Counted from the stretch's first letter, positions 40,300-49,962 are shown. The stretch is DNA of 64,000 nt from Thermoproteota archaeon (GCA_030550235.1 JAUQPU010000001.1:159458-223457); one strand, 5' to 3'. A program made the numbers and translations. The notes: generated by a model from the letters alone, not told the origin.

Positions 40300-40905
40300 C
40301 TATACTTTTGCCTTGTTAAACCTCTTCTCGACGTCGTCCCAGTTGACTACCTGCCACCATGCATCGACATAGCTCGCCCGGTCGTTCTTGTATTGTAGAT
40401 AGTAGGCGTGCTCCCAGACATCTAGAGAGAGTAGGATTGGTAGCTGGGCTAGGTGCATAAGGTTCTGCTTCTCAATCTGCGTCAATACGAGCCTGTCAGC
40501 CTCGGGGTCGTAGAGTAGCAGCGCCCAGCCAACTCCCTCTACGGTCTTTGCTGCATCACTGAAAAGCTTCTTGAATCTGTCAAACCCTGCAAACTCCCTC
40601 TCAAGCCTATCCGCTATACTTCCTCCAGGCTTACCGCCTCCCTTACCGGGAGGAGCCATATTAGGCCAGAAGATTGAGTGGAGTTTGTGACCGTCTAGAT
40701 TGAAGCTCAAGTCCCTAAGAACCGCTCTAATGTCAATCTCCAATTCGCCTCTCGAGGCCTTCTCAATCTTCTCTAACGCGGCATTCGCGCCATTCACATA
40801 GGCCTGGTGGTGCTTCGTGTGGTGGAGAGTCATTATCTGCTCTGAAATCACCGGCTCGAGGGCGTTATACGGGTATGGTAGCTGCGGAAGAGTATACTTC
40901 TGCAT
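40300..40905 (-). CDS. sodA: superoxide dismutase (Fe/Mn)
   Basis: A 201-residue Fe/Mn SOD. The first ligand is H28 in TLHHTKHHQAYV, the second is the His in the LDGHKLHSIFW helix region, and the last two are Asp and His in SLDVWEHAYYLQY. The metal cannot be decided by eye. Cytoplasmic, no signal. Its presence indicates exposure to oxygen. Convergent spacing to sucC is normal and its own promoter is in the 40906-40944 gap or just above. Confidence 0.93.
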   Translation of the reverse strand: MQKYTLPQLPYPYNALEPVISEQIMTLHHTKHHQAYVNGANAALEKIEKASRGELEIDIRAVLRDLSFNLDGHKLHSIFWPNMAPPGKGGGKPGGSIADRLEREFAGFDRFKKLFSDAAKTVEGVGWALLLYDPEADRLVLTQIEKQNLMHLAQLPILLSLDVWEHAYYLQYKNDRASYVDAWWQVVNWDDVEKRFNKAKV

Positions 40906-40944
40906 AGGTTAAACGTGTTGTGCCGCGTATTTGAGCCTTTCCCA

Positions 40945-41781
40945 CTAACAATTGGATGAATTTGAGTAGACTCTTTTATATGCTGCATCTAAATTGTATC
41001 GGGCTTGGAGGGTCTTCCTGATCTTCATGATGCGGCTGGCGGCTCTAGCGTTCTTAAACATTTTTAGCCATTTAGATGCGGACTCGCTGTATTTCTTGAA
41101 TAGTCTTATGGCCTGGATGTGGGTCATTGGGTAGTCTGTATAGAAGTCGTTAGGCTCTGATATTGCTATTGAGATCAGCGAGAGAAGGGAGTTCAGGCTT
41201 CTTGTCTTGACTGGGATGGCACCATGCATGGATAGGAGATGGGCGGCTGAGACCCCTATGAAATGTGTGAGTGAGAGGGCTACTAGCATGGCCCTATCAT
41301 GCTCCATCCAGCTCATCCTCCGAATCTCAGACTTAGGGAGGAGCATTCGTATAAGAGTGTCCTCAGCTCTACTTGCCCTTTCAACGTGGACAGTCACGGT
41401 GTTCTCATCATTCTTTTGCCCAGGCCCGAAGAGCGGGTGAATAGAGGCCACTATGTGCCCCTTCCTCCTAGCATATCTCACACTCTCTATAACCGGCTTC
41501 TTGAAGGATGATATTTCGACAATCCTTAGCCCCGGTCTCCCATGATTTGTTAGCTGCTCCAAGACGCCTCCAATCTCCCTGATAGGTAGCGCCAGCAGCA
41601 AGGGCCTGTCTCTCGGAATTTTTCTCAGAGAGTTTAGAACCTCCCCTCCAGTTCTTTTTGCGAGAAGAGAAGCCCTTCTAGAGTTGCGGTCTAGGAGTAA
41701 TATGTCTGCCCCCCTTCTAGCTAAGTTCTCCGCAAACCATGAGCCCATCTGGCCGCAGCCAATTATTGTGAATCTTAACAT
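40945..41781 (-). CDS. prephenate dehydrogenase-like protein
   Basis: A 278-residue NAD(P)-linked dehydrogenase of the TyrA type. It starts with a Rossmann motif FTIIGCGQMGSWFAENLARRG. The prephenate-binding segment SIHPLFGPG and the catalytic-region SLTHFIGVSAAHLL are present. It would make 4-hydroxyphenylpyruvate for tyrosine. No other aromatic amino acid gene is adjacent. It lies 21 nt from the PAC2 gene on the same strand and may share its transcript. Confidence 0.8.
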   Translation of the reverse strand: MLRFTIIGCGQMGSWFAENLARRGADILLLDRNSRRASLLAKRTGGEVLNSLRKIPRDRPLLLALPIREIGGVLEQLTNHGRPGLRIVEISSFKKPVIESVRYARRKGHIVASIHPLFGPGQKNDENTVTVHVERASRAEDTLIRMLLPKSEIRRMSWMEHDRAMLVALSLTHFIGVSAAHLLSMHGAIPVKTRSLNSLLSLISIAISEPNDFYTDYPMTHIQAIRLFKKYSESASKWLKMFKNARAASRIMKIRKTLQARYNLDAAYKRVYSNSSNC

Positions 41782-41802
41782 GTCAGCCAGGGTGCCGTCC
41801 TC

Positions 41803-42612
41803 CTATACTATATAGCCAGGAGTCTTGGACTCGTCGTCATATTCCCTTTCAAGGCTCTCCACGAGCCGCCTAAGATCGCTGTCCTGTTCCATAAGACTTG
41901 CAACTTTGCCATCGAAAACAGAGGCATCGACGTACAGCCTATCGAGGTTAAACTCCGTGCCCAATACTGACGCCACATTCTCAAGCACAGACACAACTAC
42001 GCGGGGATTCGCGATGTTTAGATAGCTGGGGACATGTCCCCAGATTGATACAGCTTTCAAGCCCAGCTTTCCGCACTCATGCATAAGGTAACTATGTATG
42101 CTTGCGGGACCCTGATAGTTGGATGGTCTCAACCCCATGGAGAGGGCTTTAAAGTAGATTTCTTTGTCTGTGGTTAGGAATGAGAGCCTGACTGGCCTTG
42201 TATGAGGAACCCTGTCAAGTAGGCCCCCAATGGAGACAAGACTCTCCACCCCGAACTTCTCAACCAGCTCGAACAAGGCCTTAACAAGTTTGTCCCAGCC
42301 ACTAACAGGCTCATATCCACGTATCAGTATGACATCCCTCCTCGCCGTGAGCCCCCAGTAAACCTCGAAAGCTGGCATGCCTATAGATTTTAAGAACCCA
42401 TCCTCGATAACAACTATAGGCCTGTGTTGTGTATGGTCGATGAACTCCGACATCTCTATATATCCAATATGGCTTGCATTCAGAGAGTCTTTCAGATAGG
42501 CGACTGAGAGCGAAGAGACTCCACCAGCATCCGGCCATCCAGCAAACCCAATAATGATGGCCGGGTTCTTCATCTCGGGGCTAGACCTCAAGTGAAGAAG
42601 TGTCTCACCCAT
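41803..42612 (-). CDS. PAC2 family protein
   Basis: A 269-residue PAC2-type protein of a different subgroup from the one at 4776. Landmarks: PAIIIGFAGWPDAGGVSSLSV, VEDGF-like IVVIEDGFLKSIGMPAFEVYW, FGVESLVSIGGLLDRVPHTRP and the GPASIHSYLMHECGKLGLKAV segment. This matches the archaeal group annotated as proteasome-assembly-chaperone-like. First of an operon with the TyrA-like gene. The tRNA-Gln promoter is divergent from its own. Confidence 0.8.
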   Translation of the reverse strand: MGETLLHLRSSPEMKNPAIIIGFAGWPDAGGVSSLSVAYLKDSLNASHIGYIEMSEFIDHTQHRPIVVIEDGFLKSIGMPAFEVYWGLTARRDVILIRGYEPVSGWDKLVKALFELVEKFGVESLVSIGGLLDRVPHTRPVRLSFLTTDKEIYFKALSMGLRPSNYQGPASIHSYLMHECGKLGLKAVSIWGHVPSYLNIANPRVVVSVLENVASVLGTEFNLDRLYVDASVFDGKVASLMEQDSDLRRLVESLEREYDDESKTPGYIV

Positions 42613-42707
42613 CGACTCCCACCCAAAATACTGATCAGAAGGTGGTTAAAAAGATGCATAGAGCAATAAGAATAAAATACCAGCCACAACAACAGTATCT
42701 CGAGAAA

Positions 42708-42829
42708 AGCCCGGTCGTCTAGCGGCCAAACCCCTGAAAAGGCCAGACAAAAAGGGGCCAAGGATCCCGGGCTCTGGATCCCTCTAGAGGAGAACCCCGG
42801 GGACGCCGGTTCGAATCCGGCCCGGGCTA
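42708..42829 (+). tRNA. tRNA-Gln (CTG) with two introns
   Basis: Exons give acceptor AGCCCGG/CCGGGCT, anticodon stem CCGGG/CCCGG with loop CTCTGG..., and T arm GCCGG-TTCGAAT-CCGGC, discriminator A. Two insertions interrupt it. A 32-nt intron lies in the D loop (about 42726-42757; edges uncertain by a few bases because GGCCAA is repeated at both ends). A 17-nt intron follows position 37 (42778-42794) at the canonical site. Removal leaves a 73-nt tRNA. The D-loop site is a non-canonical intron position. Confidence 0.88.
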
Positions 42830-42880
42830 CTTTTCAGGTTTATTACATGATAGCGCGCGGAATGGCCCTGGGTTGGGTGG

Positions 42881-43960
42881 ATGTATTGGGTTGAGCTTCT
42901 TTATGCAGGTGTGGTCTTTGCCGTTGTCTTTGCCATCGGTTTTCTGGTTAGGAGGGCTCTGACGAGGGTAATTCGACACTGGGCAGAGAGAACTGAGAGC
43001 AAGATTGATGATGTGATAATCGAGTCTATCCGACAGCCTATAATATTCTGGTTCCTCGTAGGTGGGGTCTACGCTGCGATGGGCCTGATAAGTGTTCCGC
43101 CACAGTTCGTCGGGGTTATTGATAGGGCTCTTCTAGTATTGCTTATCCTCTCAATAGCTTGGACTGTAGCGAACGTGGCCGGTGGTGTGGTGAAGTATTA
43201 TGGGGGAAGGATAGGAGCTGCTATACAGGTGACTAGTCTTGGGCAGGTGATTGCAAGGCTCGCCATTCTATCTCTGGCAGTGTTGATAGTTTTGGCGGAG
43301 CTTGGGATCGAGATCACCCCACTCGTGGCTTCGCTAGGCATAGGTGCCCTCGCCATAGCCCTTGCACTTCAGGATACCTTGGCAAACTTTTTCTCAGGCT
43401 TTTACATCTTGGCTGAGAAATCGATAAGGGTGGGAGACTTCATCAGCATAGAGGGTGTGGGTGAGGGGACTGTAGTTGATATTGGCTGGAGGACGACGAA
43501 GATCCAGACACTGCCAAGAAACCTGTTAATCATTCCCAACAAAAAGCTTGCCGAGTCGATAGTCACTAACTATGATCTGCCCCAGTCTGAGCTCTCCCTC
43601 TCCACAACTATAGGCGTCAGCTATGATGAGGACCCCGATAAGGTCGAGCAGATACTTCTTGACGAGGCAACCAAAGCCACCAAAGAATTACCAGGCGCAA
43701 ACCCCAACTTCACGCCTTTAATAAGGTTCGCACCCGCCGAATATTCTCTGAATTTCACTGTGATATGGGGGGCATCCAGCATCAGAGAGCGCGGCCAACT
43801 TACTCATCTAATGAATAAGAGGCTCGTTAAGCGGCTGAGGGAGGAGGGGATTGAGATACCATTCCCTGTAAGGACTCTCTATATCCGGCGCGAGGAAGGG
43901 CGTGCGAGGAGAAGATCAGCGCACAGGGCTGAGGGGAAGGGTAATGCTCAAAAGGGATGA
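42881..43960 (+). CDS. small-conductance mechanosensitive channel (MscS family)
   Basis: A 359-residue MscS homolog. Four hydrophobic helices occupy the first 165 residues; the pore helix is in LVASLGIGALAIALALQDTL, followed by the beta domain start FFSGFYILAEKSIRVGDFI and GTVVDIGWRTTKIQTL. The C-terminal 40 residues are very basic (GRARRRSAHRAEGKGNAQKG). It releases solutes under osmotic down-shock. GGGTGG directly precedes the ATG, too close for an ideal SD. Confidence 0.9.
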   Translation: MYWVELLYAGVVFAVVFAIGFLVRRALTRVIRHWAERTESKIDDVIIESIRQPIIFWFLVGGVYAAMGLISVPPQFVGVIDRALLVLLILSIAWTVANVAGGVVKYYGGRIGAAIQVTSLGQVIARLAILSLAVLIVLAELGIEITPLVASLGIGALAIALALQDTLANFFSGFYILAEKSIRVGDFISIEGVGEGTVVDIGWRTTKIQTLPRNLLIIPNKKLAESIVTNYDLPQSELSLSTTIGVSYDEDPDKVEQILLDEATKATKELPGANPNFTPLIRFAPAEYSLNFTVIWGASSIRERGQLTHLMNKRLVKRLREEGIEIPFPVRTLYIRREEGRARRRSAHRAEGKGNAQKG

Positions 43961-43984
43961 CCGTGAACGGGTTTTGTTGAAGAG

Positions 43985-43992
43985 TTTATATA
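43985..43992 (+). promoter_or_regulatory. TATA box for the Lrp-type regulator
   Basis: TTTATATA lies about 25-28 nt before ATG 44017, so the longer frame from GTG 43996 would be untranscribed or leader. This fixes the start at 44017 and a leaderless mRNA. Confidence 0.55.
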
Positions 43993-44016
43993 GGGGTGTT
44001 TAAGAATTTATCCGAA

Positions 44017-44484
44017 ATGTTGAAAAAAGTGGATGAAATTGACCTCAAGCTCTTAAACATACTCAGTTACAATGGCCGCGCCTCCTACAGGGAGCTGGCG
44101 AAGACGCTCGGGGTCTCCGTAGCCACTGTGGCTTATAGAGTTTCGAGGCTTCAGAGGCAGGGAGTGATCAAGGGGTTCACCGCAATGATCGATTATGAGA
44201 GATTCGGATACGACATAACCGCGGTTATAGAGCTTGTGATTAGAGAGGGGAGGCTGCTCGAGGTTCAGAAGGAGCTGGCGAAGGAGCCTAATGTCTTTGC
44301 AGTCTATGACGTGACGGGAGAGGTGGACTCCATACTTATCGCTAGGTTCAGGGACAGGCAGGAGCTTAGCCAATTTGTGAAGAAGGTGCTCCGCATGCCC
44401 TATGTCGAGAGGACATCAACGCACATAGTATTGGAGGTTGTGAAGGAGGACTTCTTCTCACCCCAGCTTGTTCAGAGCGTTTAG
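44017..44484 (+). CDS. Lrp/AsnC family transcription regulator
   Basis: About 155 residues. The N-terminal winged helix is IDLKLLNILSYNGRASYREL followed by GVSVATVAYRVSRLQRQGVI, and the C-terminal RAM ligand domain spans residues about 65-145 (ITAVIELVIREG ... SILIARFRDRQEL). It is convergent with, and overlaps by 4 nt, the glutamate synthase operon, a neighbour that fits amino-acid sensing. The ligand is unknown. Confidence 0.9.
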   Translation: MLKKVDEIDLKLLNILSYNGRASYRELAKTLGVSVATVAYRVSRLQRQGVIKGFTAMIDYERFGYDITAVIELVIREGRLLEVQKELAKEPNVFAVYDVTGEVDSILIARFRDRQELSQFVKKVLRMPYVERTSTHIVLEVVKEDFFSPQLVQSV

Positions 44485-46559
44485 CCCTCCTCAGGCTCCT
44501 CAACCCTGGGTCTGTGCCCAGACTTCGGATAAATCACCGTGAAGTACTCTTCCGCAATAACCCTGTCAACCTCCTCCTTCAGCTTGAAGACTCTGCCAAA
44601 CTCTTCGAAATGGTTCTGGAGAAGTGCGAGGTCATCTTCTCCTATTCTCCGGTGCTCCACGACAAGCTCTTTCCAGTACTTGTTCACGTATAGCTTTGAG
44701 ACAAGCTTGACAACATTTTCAGGTAGCATTTTACTGAGCGTGACGAGTGAGAAGTCTTTGAGAGATGCCACTTTCTTGTAATCATCCTCGGATAGCCTGC
44801 CCTCAAGAAGCAACCCTCTAAGATATTGGATTACATCTGCTCTTGGTGGGTTGAGGCCTATCTTGCTCGGGCTGACCATGCCTCTAACGTATATCTTGCC
44901 GCCGACCATCCCGCTTGCGACGCAGTTTCCAACAACCTCCACATCCGTTTCAAGATAGTTCAGGCCGAGGACAACAATCACCCCGCCAGCCATATACTCC
45001 CCAAGATAATCGTCCACCCTTCCACCAATCATCAAAACAGGCCGCTGGTCCCGATACTCTCTCATCTGGATCCCACACCTGTTGCCTGCGTTGCCTTTGA
45101 TGTATATTGCCCCGCCTTGGAATGCTTGGGCAAGAACGTCTCGCGCATCGCCGTGGACAACTATACGGCCACCAGTCATGACATCGCCCACATCGTCTTG
45201 GACATTTCCGAAGACCTCTATATCGAGGCTCGTATTCAGGTTTGCCAGACAGTTACCAGGTGTCCCAAAAACTCTGAGCTTTAAAGGCTGGTCTAATCCT
45301 ACGCCAATATATCTCTGGCCTCTGACGTTGATGATGTCTATCTGTTTAGCCCCTAACCTCGCCTTCTCCAATATGGCCTGATTAAGCATCCGGTAGTTCA
45401 TGTGTGCGGCGTCTATGCATTCCCCTGAGATTGTTGGAGGCTTTAGAGGGCTGGACAGACTGTAGAATCTCTCAGGCATCCTCCTGCCAGGATAAATCAC
45501 TCCTTCTCTCAGAGATGCGAGGAAATAGTCACCTGGCTCAATAGTCCAGACTCTCGCATCTTGGCTGATTGTTCTGATCTGGGCCTCCTCACTCGCTGCA
45601 TAGATATAGTCCTCATCCTCGCCCACGACTATTGGTCTGAACTTGAACCTGTCCGCGAAAGCCACCATATAGGCATCATGGCCATCGGAGAAGCCCGCAA
45701 TGACGCTGAAGGGACCATCTAGTCTAGCCCCACGCCACCTATAGAACTGCTTGACTGTTTCAGGGTCAGGCAACTCTTTGTTAAACTTGTTACAAAGAAT
45801 CTTTGCAGCCTCCTGGACGTTAAAGTGTTGGAAACTGGTGAGATAGTCTAGAAGGTGAGCGATTACCTCGCTATCTGTCCCAACGAAGCTCGTGTAGCCC
45901 AGCGACCAGAGAAGCTCCATGTTTGAGCCGAAGGAGCTTATGTCGCCGTTGTGGACTATGGCCCATTCACCGCTGGCGAAGGGGTGAGACCATATAGGAA
46001 GTCTACCGGGAGAGTTAGTAGGCTGCCTAGTATGGGCAATCCACATATCACCGTATAGCTCCCTACCCCCCATATGGTAAATATTGTAGACATCCAATGG
46101 ATAGCCGACGCCTTTGTATACATCGACGAACCTGCCCCAAGAGTAGATTCTCGCACGGAAATCATCTCTCCAGAATTCCCCATTGATATCCCTGACGGCT
46201 CGCCAGAGAGCTCCATAATCGGCCTTAACAATCATGGTGTAGGATGTTAGTGATCCATTCTGCGGGGTGTATTCTGGGACGGGCATGGATAGGATCCTAC
46301 CATGCATTCTCTCCTTGAGCATGCTGTATACACGCATAGCCTCCTCCTCCGAAGTTGCAAACACCTTCACCCTATGTCCCGTGTCCAAATCTAGCTTGAT
46401 CCGTGCGAAACCTGCTCCCATCCTACTACCCCTGTATCTGACACACTCTATGGCGTTGAGGGCGATACTACTGGGTATTGGTTTTGATTGGCCCTTTCTC
46501 AGGATACCGAAGATTCCGCAGCCCGACTTGACTTGGGTGATGTGGTGGCTATTCTCCAG
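44481..46559 (-). CDS. glutamate synthase: class II amidotransferase + GXGXG domain, CTG start
   Basis: A 692-residue protein fusing the glutamine amidotransferase domain of GltB (1-400) with its C-terminal GXGXG beta-helix domain (GGRIVVHGDARDVLAQAFQGG; GGKIYVRGMV). The nucleophile is Cys14 in VKSGCGIFGIL; HTRQPTNSPG and VHNGDISSFGSN are substrate-binding. The first canonical start (ATG 46421) lies after this cysteine and cannot be right. Upstream, back to an in-frame TGA, there is no ATG, GTG or TTG, but CTG 46559 lies 6 nt after GGGGTGA. A 13-residue propeptide would be cleaved before the Cys. It overlaps the preceding gene by 11 nt. Confidence 0.85.
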   Translation of the reverse strand: MENSHHITQVKSGCGIFGILRKGQSKPIPSSIALNAIECVRYRGSRMGAGFARIKLDLDTGHRVKVFATSEEEAMRVYSMLKERMHGRILSMPVPEYTPQNGSLTSYTMIVKADYGALWRAVRDINGEFWRDDFRARIYSWGRFVDVYKGVGYPLDVYNIYHMGGRELYGDMWIAHTRQPTNSPGRLPIWSHPFASGEWAIVHNGDISSFGSNMELLWSLGYTSFVGTDSEVIAHLLDYLTSFQHFNVQEAAKILCNKFNKELPDPETVKQFYRWRGARLDGPFSVIAGFSDGHDAYMVAFADRFKFRPIVVGEDEDYIYAASEEAQIRTISQDARVWTIEPGDYFLASLREGVIYPGRRMPERFYSLSSPLKPPTISGECIDAAHMNYRMLNQAILEKARLGAKQIDIINVRGQRYIGVGLDQPLKLRVFGTPGNCLANLNTSLDIEVFGNVQDDVGDVMTGGRIVVHGDARDVLAQAFQGGAIYIKGNAGNRCGIQMREYRDQRPVLMIGGRVDDYLGEYMAGGVIVVLGLNYLETDVEVVGNCVASGMVGGKIYVRGMVSPSKIGLNPPRADVIQYLRGLLLEGRLSEDDYKKVASLKDFSLVTLSKMLPENVVKLVSKLYVNKYWKELVVEHRRIGEDDLALLQNHFEEFGRVFKLKEEVDRVIAEEYFTVIYPKSGHRPRVEEPEEG

Positions 46560-47568
46560 CGGGCTTCACCCCTAGCCTCATACACATGTTTTGGGGAAGG
46601 TCGATGGCTCTGAAAAGCTCCCTGCTTCCAACTATTGAGCTCTGAAAAGAGCTAACTCCGGCAGCGCCCATCAGGAGCTTAATCTCCCTCTGCATTCCGA
46701 TGAGGAGATTCTCAATCCTCTCTGACAAGAGGCTCGGCTCCATCTCGGACCTATAGTCCACGCCGATACGCCATGCATCACTAATCACGCAAGCATCTGC
46801 CCCCAGCCCGCCGAGCTTAAATATGTCTGAGCTTGAACGAATTCTCCTTGAGGCTGCAATAAGGCTCATGAGATACCTGGCCGGGTGGTTATTGATGGTT
46901 AATCTCTTGAGGGTGTGGTCAGCTTGGGAGAGTGCCACCTCAAGAGGCTCATCTCCACCCAACTCCTCATCTATAATAACCGCCTGGAACCCACGGCCTA
47001 CGATCTCAGAGTAGAGCTGCTGGCTAGATATGCAGGGGATCCTTGCAACTAGTTTCCTTCGACCTCCTATACCCTCTAAAATATCCTTAATCTTCGCCAG
47101 GTCCTCCACGCTTTCTACATGATAAACCAGGGGGCCACGGTCTATGCTAAATGGCATGGATAGCTGGGCGTCAAGCAATATCATACTTCTAACATCAGGA
47201 TGGAGGGTGGGAGGTGGTGGTTGCTCCAAATGTACTCCAACCCCCATTCTGAAGCACGCCTGAATCACCACTAGGATGTGTTGAGGGTTTATGCCGCATA
47301 GTCCACCAATTATTAGGGGCATTAAGAGCCTGACCTCGCCATCGAATAGGTATACCTCAGTCTCAGTGGGTTCACGGTAGGGGTCGATACTCGGCCTAGT
47401 GACCTGTGCGCCGTCCGAGACTATGTGGTCAAGTATGAATTGTGGCTTCTCTATTAGTGGGGGGTTGGTAGTCCCCATGCTCGCTATTGGGGGCTCGCCA
47501 GCCGTCTTGCCCTCGACCCCAGCCAAGGCGCGAAGATTCGAGACGATGTCGCGCCTCCAGATGCTCAA
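46549..47568 (-). CDS. glutamate-synthase FMN-barrel-like protein (divergent paralog)
   Basis: A 339-residue protein lying between the two recognisable glutamate synthase genes. It resembles the FMN-binding TIM-barrel domain in its general order ([43 protein letters not shown]) but lacks the GQGAKPG loop and the iron-sulfur cysteines of its neighbour. So it may be a structural or regulatory subunit. It overlaps the upstream gene by 4 nt and the downstream gene by 11 nt. I am confident of the operon, less of the function. Confidence 0.6.
   Translation of the reverse strand: MSIWRRDIVSNLRALAGVEGKTAGEPPIASMGTTNPPLIEKPQFILDHIVSDGAQVTRPSIDPYREPTETEVYLFDGEVRLLMPLIIGGLCGINPQHILVVIQACFRMGVGVHLEQPPPPTLHPDVRSMILLDAQLSMPFSIDRGPLVYHVESVEDLAKIKDILEGIGGRRKLVARIPCISSQQLYSEIVGRGFQAVIIDEELGGDEPLEVALSQADHTLKRLTINNHPARYLMSLIAASRRIRSSSDIFKLGGLGADACVISDAWRIGVDYRSEMEPSLLSERIENLLIGMQREIKLLMGAAGVSSFQSSIVGSRELFRAIDLPQNMCMRLGVKPAGE
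46566..46572 (-). promoter_or_regulatory. Shine-Dalgarno GGGGTGA for the CTG-started amidotransferase gene
   Basis: On the minus strand GGGGTGA ends 6 nt before CTG 46559. It lies within the last codons of the preceding gene, so the two are coupled in translation. Confidence 0.6.
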
Positions 47569-48887
47569 GAGTTACTGCTCACACCCCTAATGCCTAACAC
47601 TTCGAGTGAGGAGTCGCTTAATCCGAGCCCAACTAGAAGGTCTCTACGACCCTTCAACTCTTCAATACTCTTCAATCCCAGCCGCTCAAGAATCAACTTA
47701 AGCTCAGCGGACCAGCCTTCTATCAGGTTAACAACCCATCGCGTAGCTGTCTCGAGAGATAAGATCTTCTTAGGGTTCTCAGCGATCTTGTTTGTGATTA
47801 CTGCGGGGCAGAAGCCGAGATGGCATTTGTGAATCATTATGCATCCCATCGCTATCAGTGCTGCAGTCCCAATCGAGGCTATGTCAGCTCCTAGAGCTGT
47901 CAGCTTAGCGGCGTCCTCTGCGCTGCTCACCCTCCCAGCAGCAATTATTGTAAACCCTTCCCTTAAACCCTCGCGCCTCAGCATCTCATCAGCAGATGCA
48001 ACCGCAAGCTCTACGGGGATTCCAATATTATCTCTCACAACAGATGGGGCAGCTCCTGTACCCGCTCCCTGCCCATCAATAATGATGCCGTCTGCACCCA
48101 TACGGGCAACCCCCGATGCAATGTACGGAATATAGTTCGTCGCGGCAACTTTGACTAGGACCGGCTTACCCGTGGCCTCTTTCAGGGCGAATATCCTCTG
48201 CTCTAAATCCTCTATCGAGTATATGTCATGGTGTGGGGCTGGTGAGATCGCGTCTACGCCAACGGGTATTCTCCTGGTTTGGGAGATTATATCAACAACC
48301 TTTACACCGGGGAGGTGGCCGCCTATTCCAGGTTTAGCGCCCTGGCCAATCTTGATGACCACAGCCATCCCCCTCCTCAGAACATCGAGGTCCAGTCCGA
48401 ATCTGGCAGATGCCCACTGGACAGCTATTCTCTTACATTTACCTACCTCCGGGTGAAGACCTCCCTCTCCAATACCGGCGAGCGTCCCTGTTATGTCGGC
48501 TGCTCTAGCTATTGCTATGTTGGGGATGCCGCTCAGCGCCCCAAACGACATATCTCCCAGATAGAGCGGGTAGGTTAGCTCTAGGCGGCCATAGCAGATC
48601 TTGGATGATACTTCAACCACATCCAGAGGATTGGAGACGAGGTCGCCTTCTCCCCCGTCCTCAATCTCTCTCAGGAAAAAGACCCTGTCGAGAATCCTCG
48701 AGGTCTCAGATTTGCATCGGTCCCAGACCATCAACGGCTTCCCAGTCGAGGCAAGATGCCTAATATGGTGAATCCTATTATCTGTCCAGAACTCTCTCGT
48801 TTCTTTTTTCGGTAAGGGAAGATATTTCTCAATAACTATGGGAGATGACTTATTGTTTATCTCTGTTCTCGTCAAACTAGCGCCCAT
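47565..48887 (-). CDS. glutamate synthase, FMN-binding synthase domain
   Basis: A 440-residue FMN barrel of the GltB family, where ammonia from glutamine reacts with 2-oxoglutarate. Landmarks: [37 protein letters not shown] (ammonia channel/FMN loop), [19 protein letters not shown], and the 3Fe-4S cysteines in [20 protein letters not shown]. First gene of a three-gene operon. Archaea often split GltB in this way; no GltD-like flavoprotein is adjacent, so the electron donor may be ferredoxin (inference). Confidence 0.88.
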   Translation of the reverse strand: MGASLTRTEINNKSSPIVIEKYLPLPKKETREFWTDNRIHHIRHLASTGKPLMVWDRCKSETSRILDRVFFLREIEDGGEGDLVSNPLDVVEVSSKICYGRLELTYPLYLGDMSFGALSGIPNIAIARAADITGTLAGIGEGGLHPEVGKCKRIAVQWASARFGLDLDVLRRGMAVVIKIGQGAKPGIGGHLPGVKVVDIISQTRRIPVGVDAISPAPHHDIYSIEDLEQRIFALKEATGKPVLVKVAATNYIPYIASGVARMGADGIIIDGQGAGTGAAPSVVRDNIGIPVELAVASADEMLRREGLREGFTIIAAGRVSSAEDAAKLTALGADIASIGTAALIAMGCIMIHKCHLGFCPAVITNKIAENPKKILSLETATRWVVNLIEGWSAELKLILERLGLKSIEELKGRRDLLVGLGLSDSSLEVLGIRGVSSNS

Positions 48888-49006
48888 TGACTAGCCCCTC
48901 TGTCGGGTTGACATTTAGGGCTTCAATCAATATTTAAACCTTTTGTCGCTAGACGCTTATAAGTATTTGCTTCATCATCTAAATAAAGCAATACAATCCA
49001 AATCTA

Positions 49007-49783
49007 TTACGAATGTTGCTTAACACCCTTCGAGCCGCGGCGCCCCTCAGCCGCACTTGGGGCTGTCCAGAGGGGCATATGTGACAGCCTCACAATCCTA
49101 GCATAGAAGTACTTCATCTCGCCGATAGAGTCGACGAACGATGTCACCTCGCGACCCTGCTCAGTAAAGTATCGAAGGAAACCTGCTCTCGGCTCCTCTT
49201 TAGTCTCGACGTAGAGGAAAACCGGGAGTGCGTTTGCGTCATAATAGTCGAAGACCGGGGCTATAATGCCGAAGATCGAGTACCCATCCTGTCTGAAGCT
49301 CCAGATGGGTGGGGAGGAAGAGTCCTCGGAGAGTATAAGCAGAGTCCTAATGAGGACAGTCACATCCTTCGCCTTTGTCATTATTGGTTTGAATTCTCTA
49401 TTGACCGTCTTGTTCTTGAGGGATTTGAGGAGGAAGTCGGGTGGCGACTCTATCTCCATAATTGCACCATAAACATATCTCGGGTCATCACCTGAGTTGG
49501 TGAAGAAGCACTCCTCCTGCCCTATACTCCGGTATGCTAGGAATGCTTTAGGCTCCACTTCGGGGGGAAGTCTTGTGTAGCAGAACAGTGGTAGGCTCCC
49601 GCGCCAATAGGGTATTAAGAAGAGGCTTCCCAGGATCTTTTCACCATCCACTGGAAAGTACCAGAATAGGCCGTCAGGCTCCCCACGGTTAAGAACTAGC
49701 CTAGCCAGGTTCTGAAGGTCTACAACCTCCACTGCTATTGGGGGCCTAATCCGCTTTGGGCTCACTTTCATCGTCAAGACCAT
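49007..49783 (-). CDS. hypothetical protein
   Basis: About 258 residues from ATG 49783. I do not recognise a family. The sequence alternates strands and turns with conserved-looking patches (FWYFPVDGEKILGSLFLIPYW, FCYTRLPPEVEPKAFLAY). No membrane span. A CTTAAATAG box at about 49798-49806 lies roughly 20-24 nt upstream of ATG 49783 and argues against the longer frame to 49819. The C-terminal tail is basic. Confidence 0.55.
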   Translation of the reverse strand: MVLTMKVSPKRIRPPIAVEVVDLQNLARLVLNRGEPDGLFWYFPVDGEKILGSLFLIPYWRGSLPLFCYTRLPPEVEPKAFLAYRSIGQEECFFTNSGDDPRYVYGAIMEIESPPDFLLKSLKNKTVNREFKPIMTKAKDVTVLIRTLLILSEDSSSPPIWSFRQDGYSIFGIIAPVFDYYDANALPVFLYVETKEEPRAGFLRYFTEQGREVTSFVDSIGEMKYFYARIVRLSHMPLWTAPSAAEGRRGSKGVKQHS

Positions 49784-49962
49784 GTTACCCACTTCACTAT
49801 TTAAGCGGTTATTCTCCAATTACGGGCTCACTGGCTCCTCCGGTTAAAATATAAGGCCGGCTCTCCAGAGGAAGAGACACTACATAGATATTCACTCCGG
49901 GCTGCTCCAGATGATTCATACAAAACCTTGATTAGAGGCTAAAGACACTGCTATTCTCGGCA

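Noticed and set aside
42726-42757. CCCC...GGGG hairpin with GGCCAA repeats, first read as a small repeat or terminator
   Set aside because: It is best explained as an intron in the D loop of tRNA-Gln, because excision restores a canonical cloverleaf.
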